Assembly: GCF_022808865.1 (NCBI RefSeq) | Contig: NZ_JAKZLB010000005.1 | Span: 62,001-126,000 of the forward strand | Length of the DNA stretch: 64,000 nucleotides | Direction of reading: 5' to 3' | Source: Geothrix oryzisoli | GTDB lineage: Bacteria > Acidobacteriota > Holophagae > Holophagales > Holophagaceae | Shown: one piece after another, positions 18,753-27,362 of the stretch | How positions within the stretch are numbered: the first letter of the stretch is position 1 | How the letters are laid out: each line of letters opens with the position of its first letter | Program-made: the position numbers and the translations under genes | The notes under the pieces: model-generated | Told to the model about the DNA's origin: nothing | Seen by the model: only the letters and a program-made list of their open reading frames with translations | The model's database searches: none

Positions 18753-19037
18753 GTGATCTTCAGGCGTGGGGGCGGGGACGCAGATCCTGGGGAGCGGGCC
18801 CTCTGGGGCGACCTCATGTCCATGGGGCTGACGTTCCCCCTTTGCATCGCCCTGGGGTTCTTCCTGGGCCGCTGGATCGGGGGGCGGTTCGGGCACCCCG
18901 CCATCGGGCAGTGGGCGGGCCTGATCTGGGGCATTTCCGCGGCCTTCTGGGAACTCTACAAGGTCAACCGGCGGATGGCGAAGCGGGACGCGGAGGAGCT
19001 GAAGCGCCTCGATGACGGGAAGGGCCCCCATGAGTGA
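18753..19037 (+). CDS. atpZ: AtpZ/AtpI-family F0 assembly protein
   Basis: A 94-residue protein with two hydrophobic helices (about 26-45 and 52-70) separated by a short loop and flanked by charged ends. This is the pattern of the AtpZ/AtpI (formerly F0F1-ATPase subunit) family found just upstream of F0 genes. It probably helps c-ring assembly or ion (Mg2+/Ca2+) handling; that role comes from the family, not from residues seen here. The start is GTG at 18753 with GGGAG 6 nt upstream. It overlaps the next gene by 8 nt. Confidence 0.65.
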   Translation: MIFRRGGGDADPGERALWGDLMSMGLTFPLCIALGFFLGRWIGGRFGHPAIGQWAGLIWGISAAFWELYKVNRRMAKRDAEELKRLDDGKGPHE

Positions 19038-19428
19038 GGGCGGGAGCAGGGATGAGGGCGGAGATCACCTCCGCCGCGTGACTGGCGCCATAGTGGTCCT
19101 GGGTTTCCTGGGCCTGCCCCTCTGGGGCGTTCTCCGGTCCTGGACAGCGGCCCTGGCCTTCGGCGTCGGGGCCCTGACGAGCCTGGCCTTCTGGACCCTC
19201 CACCGCATTCTCACGGCCCGTATGCTGACCCCCTCCGTGCGCCGGAGGTGGCTCTACGGCTTTCTCTCCCTCGGCAAACTGGCATTGATCGCACTGGTGC
19301 TGCGTGGGATGATGGGCAGATACCCGGCGGAAGCCCTGCCGCTGGCCATGGGAGTGCTCCTGTTCGTGGCCGGCATCCTCCTGGAAGCCGTGCGCCTGGC
19401 CTTCCGGAAACCCGATGACGCCGCCTGA
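19030..19428 (+). CDS. Probable ATP synthase subunit I-like membrane protein
   Basis: 132 residues with four predicted helices, in the length range of ATP synthase protein I. The position between atpZ and atpB supports the assignment; the sequence itself is poorly conserved, as is usual for this family. I chose the ATG at 19030 because GGGAAGGG lies 5 nt upstream; an in-frame ATG at 19012 would extend it by six residues. A role as a non-essential F0 assembly chaperone is inferred from context. Confidence 0.55.
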   Translation: MSEGGSRDEGGDHLRRVTGAIVVLGFLGLPLWGVLRSWTAALAFGVGALTSLAFWTLHRILTARMLTPSVRRRWLYGFLSLGKLALIALVLRGMMGRYPAEALPLAMGVLLFVAGILLEAVRLAFRKPDDAA

Positions 19429-19444
19429 TTGAGGTTCGACCGAG

Positions 19445-20176
19445 ATGGAACACCACGCATCGTTGCTCGCCCAGTGGCTCACCCAGGTGCTCCACCTGTC
19501 CCAGCACCCGTGGCCCGGCTTCGCTCACGGGGCGGCCCTGTCCATCCTCGAGCGCTATGACCACCTGCTGAACGCGGCTCTGGCGGCTCTGGTGGCCATG
19601 CTCTTCACCACCCTGGTGCGCAAGAACCTGTCCCGGATCCCCGGCCCCCTCCAGCAGATGTTCGAGGGTGTGGTCGAGTGGCTCAAGGGCATGATCAACG
19701 ACAACATCGCCCACCACGGTGAGAAGTACCTGCCCTTCATCGGGACCATGGCGCTCTTCGTCTTCTTCAACAACCTCTTCGGCCTGCTCCCGGCCCTGAG
19801 CCCCGGCACCAGCAATTGGAACGTGACCCTGGGTGCGGCCCTCGTGGTCTTCGGCTACTACAACTTCCAGGGCATGAAGGAGCAGGGCGTCGGCAAATAC
19901 TGGCTGCACTTCGCCGGTCCCATCTGGTGGCTGGCCCCACTGATGTTCCCCCTCGAGATCCTGGGCCTGCTCAGCCGCATCCTCAGCCACTCCCTCCGTC
20001 TCTTCGGCAACATCGCCGGCGAGCACGTGGTGGCCGGCATCTTCTTCGGCCTGATGCCCATCCTGCTGCCGGTGCCCATGATGTTCCTGGGCCTCTTCTT
20101 CGGCCTCATCCAGACCTTCGTGTTCACGATGCTGGCGGTGATCTATCTCAGTGGTGCCGTCTCTCACGAGCATTAG
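19445..20176 (+). CDS. atpB: ATP synthase F0 subunit a
   Basis: 243 residues, about six helices. It contains the segment [19 protein letters not shown] with the essential stator arginine in SLRLFGN, and ends with helix [16 protein letters not shown], a family hallmark. Subunit a provides the two proton half-channels against the c-ring in the inner membrane. Next comes a 131-bp gap before atpE. The genes for b, delta, alpha, gamma, beta and epsilon are not in this window. Confidence 0.96.
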   Translation: MEHHASLLAQWLTQVLHLSQHPWPGFAHGAALSILERYDHLLNAALAALVAMLFTTLVRKNLSRIPGPLQQMFEGVVEWLKGMINDNIAHHGEKYLPFIGTMALFVFFNNLFGLLPALSPGTSNWNVTLGAALVVFGYYNFQGMKEQGVGKYWLHFAGPIWWLAPLMFPLEILGLLSRILSHSLRLFGNIAGEHVVAGIFFGLMPILLPVPMMFLGLFFGLIQTFVFTMLAVIYLSGAVSHEH

Positions 20177-20191
20177 CGCCGTTTGGGGGGT

Positions 20192-20300
20192 GCCCGCGAT
20201 GCGGGCTTCAGGCGAAGCCTGATCCCCGCATTCCGACTTCGATTCCGCTTTACCTTCACCGCCCTCGGGATTCCGAACCCCTGGGGCATCTCTTAAGGAG
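20192..20300 (+). promoter_or_regulatory. Structured atpB-atpE spacer with strong ribosome site
   Basis: The 131-bp spacer has a short hairpin (GCCCGC 20192-20197 with GCGGGC 20201-20206). At its end is a textbook AAGGAG at 20295-20300, 7 nt before the atpE start. This is consistent with high translation of the multi-copy c subunit. Confidence 0.5.
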
Positions 20301-20307
20301 CACCACC

Positions 20308-20613
20308 ATGAAGAAGTTCCTCACCACCGCGTTCCTGTTCACCCTGGCCGCCGTCGCCTTCGCGCAGGGCGCCCCCGCTGCCGCCCCCGTCGCCAAGAGC
20401 CTCTTCGAGGGTCAGTTCACCGCCCACATCGCGCTCGCCATCGCCGCCGCCGGTTGCGGTCTGGCCCAGGGCAAGGCCGTGGTCGCCGCCTGCGAGGGCG
20501 TGGCCCGCAATCCCCAGGCCGCCGGCAACATCCGCACCACCATGATCATCGGTCTGGCCCTCATCGAGGCCCTCGTGATCTACGTGCTCGTCGCCGCCTT
20601 CGCCATCAAGTAG
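20308..20613 (+). CDS. atpE: ATP synthase F0 subunit c with N-terminal leader
   Basis: 101 residues against about 75-90 for most c subunits. The extra length is an N-terminal signal-like leader (MKK, then a hydrophobic stretch, then AFA before Q20). The core is the usual two-helix hairpin with a Gly-rich first helix, polar loop ARNPQA and the proton-binding E87. Q54, E87-A88 and Y92 match the proton-type site of chloroplast c rings rather than the sodium site, which has Ser after Glu. It forms the rotor ring. A strong terminator follows directly, so F1 genes are transcribed from another locus. Confidence 0.95.
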   Translation: MKKFLTTAFLFTLAAVAFAQGAPAAAPVAKSLFEGQFTAHIALAIAAAGCGLAQGKAVVAACEGVARNPQAAGNIRTTMIIGLALIEALVIYVLVAAFAIK

Positions 20614-20631
20614 GGCCGAGCCGAGTTCCAG

Positions 20632-20666
20632 CGGGGCGCTCCTTTTTTGGGCGCCCCGTTTTTTTA
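20632..20666 (+). terminator. Rho-independent terminator after atpE
   Basis: An 8-bp GC stem (20632-20639 with 20651-20658), an 11-nt loop and eight T (20659-20666) end the atp transcript, 17 bp before the next gene. Confidence 0.93.
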
Positions 20667-20682
20667 TGATCCATATTGAGGA

Positions 20683-21876
20683 ATGCCGGTAAAGATGCTG
20701 GATGTCATGCGTCACCATGCCCTTTTCCCCATGCCGCCGGAAGTCACCCAGGTGATTCTGGGGGGGGGATCCCCCATCGACCTCGAGGGCCTGCGCATCC
20801 AGTCCCATGACGAGGCCTGGAATTTCGCCCTGAACTACGGCTATGACATGGGCAGTCCCGTCCAGAGGGCCCACGTGATGCGGGTCTACGAGGACGCCAT
20901 CGATTTCCTCGAGGGCGTGGTCCTGGAGGGGACGAACCTCCATGTTCCGAACGAGCTGCGAGGCCTGGAGGATCCCCTCGACCTCCTGGTCTGGGCCTCG
21001 GAGCGCCCGCGGACCCTGGACGGACGCTGGTCCTGCGCCGTGCTGAGGGTGATGCATACCCTCTTCCACGTGGACCACAACGTGAACCTCCGCTTCCTGC
21101 CGGAGATCCAGCGCCAGGTCTTCAGCCGCTACGACCAGTACCTCGTCTGCGAGGACGGCCGCTGGCTGCTCCGGGGCGCCTACGAGGTGCCCCTGGTGGC
21201 CGTGGAGCGGAAGGAGAACAAGGACCGGGTCTCCATGCTCCTGAAGATGCTCCACAAGCCCGAGAACGTGGCGGAGACCATCTACGACCAGATCGGCATC
21301 CGCTTCGTGGCCGAGGATCGCCTGGGCGTCCTCATGGCCATCCGTTTCCTCCTCGACCACCACGTGCTGATGCCCACCCACATCAAGCCCAGCCGAAGCC
21401 GGAACCTGATGATCGACCTCGAGGCCCTGGCTGCCTGGACCGAGACCCTGCCACCCCTGTTCGAGATCCAGGATCTGAGCCCGGAGGACCGGCAGGCCCT
21501 CAGCAGCACCCTGGCCCTCAAGTCCGGCGGCATTGAACAGAACCCCTTTTCCAGCAAAGATTATTCAGCCATCCAGTTCACGGCGCGCACGCTGATCCGG
21601 CTTCCGGGTCCGGGCGCATCTGCCCTGGCCGCCCTCCAGGAGGGCCTCAGGGGCCTGGGGCGCGGGGATCTGGCGGACCTCGCCCGGATTCCAGAGTTGA
21701 TCCAGGAACAGGAGGAGTTTACTTTCTTCTTCGCACATGAAGTCCAAGTGATGGAACAATCAGGGTTTCAAAGCTCACGTTCAGGTCCAGCATCCCATTC
21801 GGAATATAAACAACGCCAGCGAGACGCTGCGCGCCGGAGAGTGCTTCAGGGAATTCTTCAGGAGGAGCCATGTTGA
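20683..21876 (+). CDS. Conserved protein with a faint RelA/SpoT-like core (possibly TIGR04552-like)
   Basis: 397 residues, soluble, no signal peptide. I do not recognise it securely; it resembles the uncharacterised TIGR04552-type proteins of myxobacteria and acidobacteria. Around residues 175-245 it reads basic patch, VSMLLKMLHK, then DQIGIRFV with an Asp, then a helix and basic SRSRN. This order recalls the RelA/SpoT (p)ppGpp synthetase core, which has K/R pocket, D-I-x-x-R and a later Glu in EVQIRT; here YSAIQFTARTLI is the nearest match. Full catalytic residues are not clear. A run of nine G covers codons 26-29. It overlaps the STAS gene by 7 nt, so it probably belongs to the same signalling operon. 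Confidence 0.6.
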   Translation: MPVKMLDVMRHHALFPMPPEVTQVILGGGSPIDLEGLRIQSHDEAWNFALNYGYDMGSPVQRAHVMRVYEDAIDFLEGVVLEGTNLHVPNELRGLEDPLDLLVWASERPRTLDGRWSCAVLRVMHTLFHVDHNVNLRFLPEIQRQVFSRYDQYLVCEDGRWLLRGAYEVPLVAVERKENKDRVSMLLKMLHKPENVAETIYDQIGIRFVAEDRLGVLMAIRFLLDHHVLMPTHIKPSRSRNLMIDLEALAAWTETLPPLFEIQDLSPEDRQALSSTLALKSGGIEQNPFSSKDYSAIQFTARTLIRLPGPGASALAALQEGLRGLGRGDLADLARIPELIQEQEEFTFFFAHEVQVMEQSGFQSSRSGPASHSEYKQRQRDAARRRVLQGILQEEPC

Positions 21877-22208
21877 ACATCCAGACCCGCCAAGAGGGCA
21901 CCGCATCCGTGGTGTCGATCCAGGGCAAGGTCAACTTCGAGGTGACCGCCCAGCTGCGGGATGTGATCCGGGAGACGGTGGCCACGGCCCAGCCCAAGCT
22001 CCTGGTGATCAACCTGGAGGGCGTGAGTTTCATCGATTCCTCGGGACTGGGGCTCCTCGTCGCCGCCCGGAACAGCGTGGACAAGTCCGGCGGCAAGCTC
22101 CACCTCGCCTGCCTGCCCGTGCCTGTGAAGAAGACCTTCGATCAGACGAACCTCACCAACTATTTCTCCATCTTCGCCACGGAGCAGGACGCCCTCCGCG
22201 GCGCGTGA
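21870..22208 (+). CDS. STAS-domain anti-sigma factor antagonist
   Basis: A 112-residue single STAS domain. The phosphorylatable serine motif FIDSSGLG (S57/S58) sits at the start of helix 2, as in SpoIIAA and RsbV. In such systems an anti-sigma kinase phosphorylates this Ser and a PP2C phosphatase removes the phosphate, switching partner binding. A PP2C gene follows 32 nt downstream, so substrate and phosphatase are paired. The kinase is not in the window. GGAGG precedes the ATG, which lies inside the end of the upstream gene. Confidence 0.9.
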   Translation: MLNIQTRQEGTASVVSIQGKVNFEVTAQLRDVIRETVATAQPKLLVINLEGVSFIDSSGLGLLVAARNSVDKSGGKLHLACLPVPVKKTFDQTNLTNYFSIFATEQDALRGA

Positions 22209-22240
22209 TGGCCGGGAACATCGTTCCCTGAAGGTTCCGC

Positions 22241-23407
22241 ATGGCCAAGGGCGTGGTCCTGGTGGTGGATGATGAAGCACCCATCCGGGATATCCTCAGC
22301 TTCTACCTCAAGCGGGCGGGCTATCAGGTCCTGACCGCCGGGCATGGCGTCGAGGCGCTCGGGGAGATGGGGCGCCTGAAGCCCGACCTCATCATTTCGG
22401 ACCTGCGCATGCCGGAGATGTCCGGCGACGAGCTCTGCAAGCGGGTGAAGAGCGATCCCGCCACGCAGGACATCTACTTCATCATCCTGTCAGCCCTGGA
22501 CGGCACGGCCTCGCGCATCGGCAGCCTGACCCTGGGCGCGGACGACATGATCTCCAAGCCCTTCCATGCCCAGGAGGTGCTGGCCAAGGTGGACTCCACC
22601 TTCCGCCTCATCGGGATGCAGAAGGAGATCAAGAGGCAGAACAAGGAGCTGACCGCCTTCCAGGAGCGCGTACGGGAGGAGATGGAGCTCGCGGCGGCCC
22701 TCCAGATGGGCCTGCTGCCCAAGCTGCCCGGCGAGGGACCGGGCGTGCACTACACGCACTGCTACCTGCCGGCGGCGGGCATCGGCGGGGACATCTATGC
22801 GGTCCTGCCCCTGGCCGACGGGAGCACGGCCATGATGATCGCGGATGTGAGCGGCCACGGCGTCACCGCGGCGCTCATTTCGGCCATGGTGAAGACCTCC
22901 TTCGAGAACCAGGTGCGGCTGGGCGGTGAGCCCCTGGCCTGGGCCCTGGGCATGAACGAGGATCTCTGCCGCTCCACCCTGGCCGAACAGTTCGCCACGG
23001 CCTGGCTGGGGCGTCTGGATTCCGCCACGGACCGCATCCGGTATGTGGCGGCCGGGCACTGCGCGCCGCTGCGCATCGTCAAGGGGTCCCGGGGCGGGCT
23101 CCAGCGTTCGGAGGTCCTGCGGGGCAAGGGTTTCATGCTGGGGCTGGATGCCCAGCTCCCCTTCCTGGAGCACGAGGCCGAATTCCTTCCTGAGGATCGT
23201 CTGGTGCTCTACACGGATGGTCTGGTGGAGGTGGAGCGGGAAGACCGCACCATGCTCGAGGAAGCCGGCCTGCGGCGCATCTGCGCGGAGCTGCCCGCCG
23301 GTGCGGAGGAGGCCGCGGCCTCCCTCATCGCCCAGGCCCGCGCCTACAACGCCCCCGCGCCCTTCGTGGATGACGTGACCCTGGTGATCCTGGATCGGAA
23401 GGCCTAG
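22241..23407 (+). CDS. Response regulator with PP2C (SpoIIE/RsbU-type) phosphatase output
   Basis: 388 residues. The N-terminal receiver domain (1-125) has acidic D10-D11, phosphoacceptor D54 in IISDLRMPEM and the lysine of SKPFH. A coiled linker (about 126-165) leads to a PP2C domain with metal motifs GGDIYAV and IADVSGHGV, and a closing VDDVTLVIL. The phosphatase probably dephosphorylates the STAS protein encoded just upstream, under control of receiver phosphorylation. No histidine kinase is next to it. The stop lies 9 nt from the convergent hldD. Confidence 0.93.
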   Translation: MAKGVVLVVDDEAPIRDILSFYLKRAGYQVLTAGHGVEALGEMGRLKPDLIISDLRMPEMSGDELCKRVKSDPATQDIYFIILSALDGTASRIGSLTLGADDMISKPFHAQEVLAKVDSTFRLIGMQKEIKRQNKELTAFQERVREEMELAAALQMGLLPKLPGEGPGVHYTHCYLPAAGIGGDIYAVLPLADGSTAMMIADVSGHGVTAALISAMVKTSFENQVRLGGEPLAWALGMNEDLCRSTLAEQFATAWLGRLDSATDRIRYVAAGHCAPLRIVKGSRGGLQRSEVLRGKGFMLGLDAQLPFLEHEAEFLPEDRLVLYTDGLVEVEREDRTMLEEAGLRRICAELPAGAEEAAASLIAQARAYNAPAPFVDDVTLVILDRKA

Positions 23408-23416
23408 CCTCCGGCT

Positions 23417-24352
23417 CTAGATCTCCGCCAGCGTCGCCGCGATGCCGGCCTCCATCTCCGTGAACGGAGCCGTGTAGCCCGCCGCGCGCAGGCTGCGGAC
23501 GTCGGCCTGGGTGAAGCTCTGGTACTTGCCGCGCAGGGCGTCGGGGAAGGGGATGTACTCGATGTGCCCCTGGCCCAGGTGGGCGATGAGCGTGCGGGCG
23601 ATGTCGTTGAAGCTGCGGGCCTTGCCGGTGCCGGCGTTGACGATGCCCTTCGCCATGCCGCCGCCGCCGAAGTGCAGGTTGATGGCCACGACGTCGCCCA
23701 CGAAGATGAAGTCGCGGTGCTGCTCGCCGTTCGTGTAGCCCTCCGTGCCCTCGAAGAGGCGGCAGACGCTCTCCTCCTTCAGCTGCCGCAGCAGCTGGTG
23801 CAGCACGGACATCATCCGGCCCTTGTGGTGCTCGCGCGGCCCGAAGACGTTGAAGTAGCGCAGCCCCACCACCGGGCTCTGGATGGCGGGCAGGAGGCTC
23901 CGCACGTGCTGGTCGAAGGCCAGCTTGGAGTAGCCGTACACGTTCAGTGGGCCCTCGTTGCGCGGCACCGGCTCGAAGTCGGTGCTGGCGCCATAGGTGG
24001 CCGCGCTGCTGGCGTAGACCAGCGGGGTCTTCCGGGCCAGGCACCAGTGGAGCAGGGCCTTCGAGTCCCCGTAGTTGTTCTCCATCATGTAGCGGCCGTC
24101 GGTCTCCATGGTGTCGGAGCAGGCGCCGTTGTGGAACACGGCCTCGGGCTGGAGGTCCAGGGTGCCGGCATCCAGCCGCGCCCGGAACTCGCGCTTGTCC
24201 ATGTAGTCCGAGAGGGTCAGGTCCGCCAGGTTCCGGGCCTTCTCTGCCCGGGCCAGGTTGTCCACCACGAGGATGTCGGTATGCCCCCGGCGGTTCAGCT
24301 CCCGCACCAGGTTGCTGCCCACGAATCCCGCACCGCCCGTGACGATGAACAT
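23417..24352 (-). CDS. hldD: ADP-L-glycero-D-manno-heptose 6-epimerase
   Basis: 311 residues, the usual HldD length. An extended SDR with the NAD(P) motif TGGAGFVGSN at the N-terminus and the catalytic Tyr-x3-Lys in YGYSK near residues 138-142. The sequence around DNLARAEKARNLADL is typical for RfaD/HldD. It converts ADP-D-glycero- to ADP-L-glycero-D-manno-heptose for the LPS inner core, so the organism should make heptose-containing LPS. It heads the distal part of a minus-strand envelope cluster with two glycosyltransferases. Confidence 0.95.
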   Translation of the reverse strand: MFIVTGGAGFVGSNLVRELNRRGHTDILVVDNLARAEKARNLADLTLSDYMDKREFRARLDAGTLDLQPEAVFHNGACSDTMETDGRYMMENNYGDSKALLHWCLARKTPLVYASSAATYGASTDFEPVPRNEGPLNVYGYSKLAFDQHVRSLLPAIQSPVVGLRYFNVFGPREHHKGRMMSVLHQLLRQLKEESVCRLFEGTEGYTNGEQHRDFIFVGDVVAINLHFGGGGMAKGIVNAGTGKARSFNDIARTLIAHLGQGHIEYIPFPDALRGKYQSFTQADVRSLRAAGYTAPFTEMEAGIAATLAEI

Positions 24353-24383
24353 GCCCGACTCCTCTTCTTCTCCAGGATAACGG

Positions 24384-25334
24384 CTATCCGATGGCCTCTT
24401 CCGGTTCCGGTCGCTGGAGGCGCTTCAGGAGCCTTGGCCCCAGTTCGGCCACGAAGGTCGCGGCGAGGATCAGCAGGCCGCCCGCCAGCTGCGCGGGGCC
24501 CAGGTGCTCGAGGACACCGGGGACGATGCCGCTGATGGCGATGCCGGCCGTGTACACGGGTTCCAGGCTGAACAGGATGGCGCTTTCCGTGGCGCCCAGG
24601 CGGGCCTGCATGGTGCTTTGCACATAGAAGGCCAGGGTGGTGGCCAGCAGGCCCATGAAGGCCAGGGCGACCCAGGTTCCGCCCCGGGCCAGCCCGGCCC
24701 CTGCGCCCTGGAACCCGTGTGGCGCCGGCAGGGCCAGCGTGACCGCCAGCGAGACGGCCCCGGTGACCGCCACCTGCATGAAGGCCAGCACCCAGCCCGA
24801 AGAGCGGCGGGAGAAATGCGCCGTCATCACGATGTGGAACCCGCACAGCACGGCCGCCAGCAGGGTCTCGGAATCGCCGCGGTTCCAGCCGCCCCAGGCC
24901 GCCCCGGGCTCGCGCACCAGCAGGGCCAACCCCGTCAGGGCCACCAGGGCGGCCAGGCCGTGCGAGGGCCGCAGGCGGTCCCCCACGAGCAGCGCCACCA
25001 GGGGCGTGAAGATGACGTAGAGCCCTGTGATGAAGCCGGACTTCGAGGTGGAAGTGAAGCGGAGGCCGTCGGTCTGGAGCCAGAAGAGCGTCGCCAGCAC
25101 CAGGCCCAGCCAAAGCCCGTCCAGGGCGTCCCGCCGGCGGATGGGCACCCGGAGCAGCAGCATCATCAGGCCCAGGCCCGCCGTTCCGATGGCGAACCGG
25201 AGCGTCAACAAGGCGCCCACGGAGAGGCCCGCCTGCAGGCAGTACTTGGTGGCGGGGAAGCCGCCGCCCCACACGGCCGCGATGGCGGCCATGGCGAAGA
25301 CGGCGACGAGATGGGATCTGCGGGACTCCGGCAT
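24384..25334 (-). CDS. EamA/DMT-family transporter
   Basis: 316 residues with about ten hydrophobic helices in two EamA repeats (roughly 10-145 and 160-295). It has the typical WGGGFPATK and FTPLVALLVGDRL segments. DMT proteins export or exchange small metabolites across the inner membrane; the substrate is unknown. The basic tail after helix ten should be cytoplasmic. It is 31 bp upstream of hldD on the same strand. Confidence 0.9.
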   Translation of the reverse strand: MPESRRSHLVAVFAMAAIAAVWGGGFPATKYCLQAGLSVGALLTLRFAIGTAGLGLMMLLLRVPIRRRDALDGLWLGLVLATLFWLQTDGLRFTSTSKSGFITGLYVIFTPLVALLVGDRLRPSHGLAALVALTGLALLVREPGAAWGGWNRGDSETLLAAVLCGFHIVMTAHFSRRSSGWVLAFMQVAVTGAVSLAVTLALPAPHGFQGAGAGLARGGTWVALAFMGLLATTLAFYVQSTMQARLGATESAILFSLEPVYTAGIAISGIVPGVLEHLGPAQLAGGLLILAATFVAELGPRLLKRLQRPEPEEAIG

Positions 25335-25403
25335 CCTTCCAGGCTAGCCCTCCCACCCGGTCGGGGTGAAGGGTAAATCCGGACAGGTCTTGACGGTTTG
25401 CTG

Positions 25404-26366
25404 CTATTTCAAGATGGCGGCCAGGCGGATCGTCAATTCGGGCTGGTCCGGGTCATCGGTGGTCAGGGACAGCACCTCGCTGTACCTGCCGCCCTTCAGC
25501 GAGGCGGGCAGCACCACGGTCAGCTCCTGGGCGGCGGCTTTCTGCCCCAGGCCTTCCACCCGCACGCCCGTGAGCGAGCAGTGGCTCCCGGTGACGCGGA
25601 ACGCGTGGCCTTCGGCCTGCTTGAGGGTGAGCTTCTGCCGCAGCTCCCGGCCGGCCACGTCCTGGAACACCAGTTCCGCCGGGGTGGCCTGGATCGCGGG
25701 CTTCAGCTCCCACTGGACGTTCAGGGCCAGCTGGTTCATGCGGGGGTTCGTGAAGTGCACCGTGGCCTGCTCCACGCCGCGGAGGCGGCCGGCGGGCACC
25801 TTCCGGCCGTCGAAGGCCACTTCCATCACCAGGTCCTTGCCCTCCTGCCGATAGGCGAAGGCGAGGAAGGGGGCGCCCGGGGCCTTCACGTCCACGATCT
25901 GGACGGGCTCGCCGTTGCCGCTGGCGTAGCGCACCAGGCTGCGGGAGGTGCTGGACTTGGGCACGTAATGGAAGTAGACGGATTCCACGGACGGCATGAT
26001 CTCCTGCACCACCTCCGCTTCGAGGGTCAGGGCGGTGGCGGGGTTCTTCGGGTCATTGCAGATCACTTCGATGGATTTGCGAACACCCCCCTTGAGGCCC
26101 TTCGGGTCGAAGGTGGCCTCCAGGTCCGTGCTCTCCCCGGGGGCGACGGACCACTTGCCGATCACGGTGGCGGTGCAGCCGCAGCTGGGCCGAACCTGGG
26201 TGATGCTGAGGATGGCGTTGCCGGTGTTGGTGACCCGGTACTTCGCGGCCACCTTCCGGTCCGGCGTGATCCGCCCGAAGTTGTAGTGGGTCTTGTCGAA
26301 GGTGATGACCGGCGCCTGGGCCATGAGGGTGACGGTGGCGCAGGTGAAGAAGAGGCGGCGGAGCAT
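25404..26366 (-). CDS. Secreted DUF1573-type protein
   Basis: 320 residues. A short signal peptide (MLRRLFFTCATVTLMAQA) is followed by a DUF1573-like Ig-fold domain with the hallmark FGRITPDRKVAAKYRVTNTG and PSCGCT. A second region (about 120-320) probably contains one or two more Ig-like beta domains. Such proteins are exported in Bacteroidetes and acidobacteria, with no agreed function. The CGC pair could form a disulfide or bind a metal. It sits between a glycosyltransferase and the EamA gene. Confidence 0.85.
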   Translation of the reverse strand: MLRRLFFTCATVTLMAQAPVITFDKTHYNFGRITPDRKVAAKYRVTNTGNAILSITQVRPSCGCTATVIGKWSVAPGESTDLEATFDPKGLKGGVRKSIEVICNDPKNPATALTLEAEVVQEIMPSVESVYFHYVPKSSTSRSLVRYASGNGEPVQIVDVKAPGAPFLAFAYRQEGKDLVMEVAFDGRKVPAGRLRGVEQATVHFTNPRMNQLALNVQWELKPAIQATPAELVFQDVAGRELRQKLTLKQAEGHAFRVTGSHCSLTGVRVEGLGQKAAAQELTVVLPASLKGGRYSEVLSLTTDDPDQPELTIRLAAILK

Positions 26367-26396
26367 GCGGTACCTCGGCAGGAAGAGTCTGTGATT

Positions 26397-27362
26397 CTAT
26401 CCGGAGATCAGGCTGCAGAGGTCGGTCCAGACCTGATCGGGTTGGATGTCCGCGAGACAGGGGTGGCCGGGGGTGAAGCACTCCGGCTTGAAGCAGGGGG
26501 CGCAGGGGATGCCCTCCTTGCGCAGCCCCCGGCTCTTCGGGCCCCAGGGCGTGGAGCCGCCGGGGTCCGTGGCGCCGTAGAGGGCCAGCACGGGGGCCCC
26601 GCATGCGGCGGCCAGGTGGCTGAGCCCGGAGTCGTTCCCCAGCACGGCCGCGGCGCCGCGCATCCAAGCCGCGGCTTCCTTGAGGCTGGTCTTCCCGCAG
26701 AGGTCGATGCCTTCCCCGTCGGCCACCGCGGCACAGGTCGGCGCTTCCTCCGGCGAGCCCAGCACGGCCACGGCGAAGCCCTCGGCGCGGGCCTTCAGGA
26801 GGAGGGCCCGGTAGTGCGCCACGGGCCAGGCCTTGGAAGGCCAGGTGGAGCCGGGCATCAGGCAGAGGTAGCGTTCGCGGGGCTTCTCGAAGGTCACGCG
26901 CGGGTCGAAATCGGCGTAGGGCATGGGCGGGAGGTCCGGCCAGCGCCGCTTCAGCACCGCGTGGTAGCGGAGCAGGAAGGGGCCTTCCGCATCCCAGAAG
27001 GGGCCGCTGTGGGTGTTGAAGGGCCCCGCCAGGCTCTCGTCCACGCCGATGCGCTCGGGCACCCGGGCCAGCCAGGCCGCGAGGGCGGGGCGCAGGGACT
27101 TCGGGAAGTGGATGCTCCGGGCCGCGCGGTGTCGCCGCAGGATGCGGGCCATGGCGAAGGGGCCGGGCTTGCCTTCGTCCGGCAAGGCGGCGTCGCAGAA
27201 CCAGGTGTCCGCCACCAGGCCCACGGTGGTCCGCGGGCCCCACACCACGAGGGGGCCGGCGTCGATCTCCCGCAGCAGGCGCAGGACCGGCAGCTGCATG
27301 GCGGCATCGCCCACGAACCGCGGGAAGCGTACCCAGGTGGCTTGGTCGGGGATCACAGCCAT
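26397..27362 (-). CDS. Glycosyltransferase family 9 (heptosyltransferase-like)
   Basis: 321 residues with the GT9 GT-B layout. The N-terminus WVRFPRFVGDAAMQLPVL corresponds to the acceptor-side loop. The C-terminal half has GSPEEAP, a helix with LGNDSGLSHLAAACG, and ALYGATDPGGSTPWGP, the donor (ADP-heptose) signature of WaaC/WaaF/WaaQ. It probably adds heptose to LPS core, in line with hldD nearby. The exact acceptor is unknown. Its start overlaps the end of the upstream glycosyltransferase gene by 10 nt. Confidence 0.9.
   Translation of the reverse strand: MAVIPDQATWVRFPRFVGDAAMQLPVLRLLREIDAGPLVVWGPRTTVGLVADTWFCDAALPDEGKPGPFAMARILRRHRAARSIHFPKSLRPALAAWLARVPERIGVDESLAGPFNTHSGPFWDAEGPFLLRYHAVLKRRWPDLPPMPYADFDPRVTFEKPRERYLCLMPGSTWPSKAWPVAHYRALLLKARAEGFAVAVLGSPEEAPTCAAVADGEGIDLCGKTSLKEAAAWMRGAAAVLGNDSGLSHLAAACGAPVLALYGATDPGGSTPWGPKSRGLRKEGIPCAPCFKPECFTPGHPCLADIQPDQVWTDLCSLISG

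Noticed and set aside
20308-20613. Sodium-type c ring
   Set aside because: The Gln and Tyr are present, but the residue after the key Glu is Ala (E87-A88), not Ser, so the hydroxyl ligand for sodium is missing, as in chloroplast-type proton rings.
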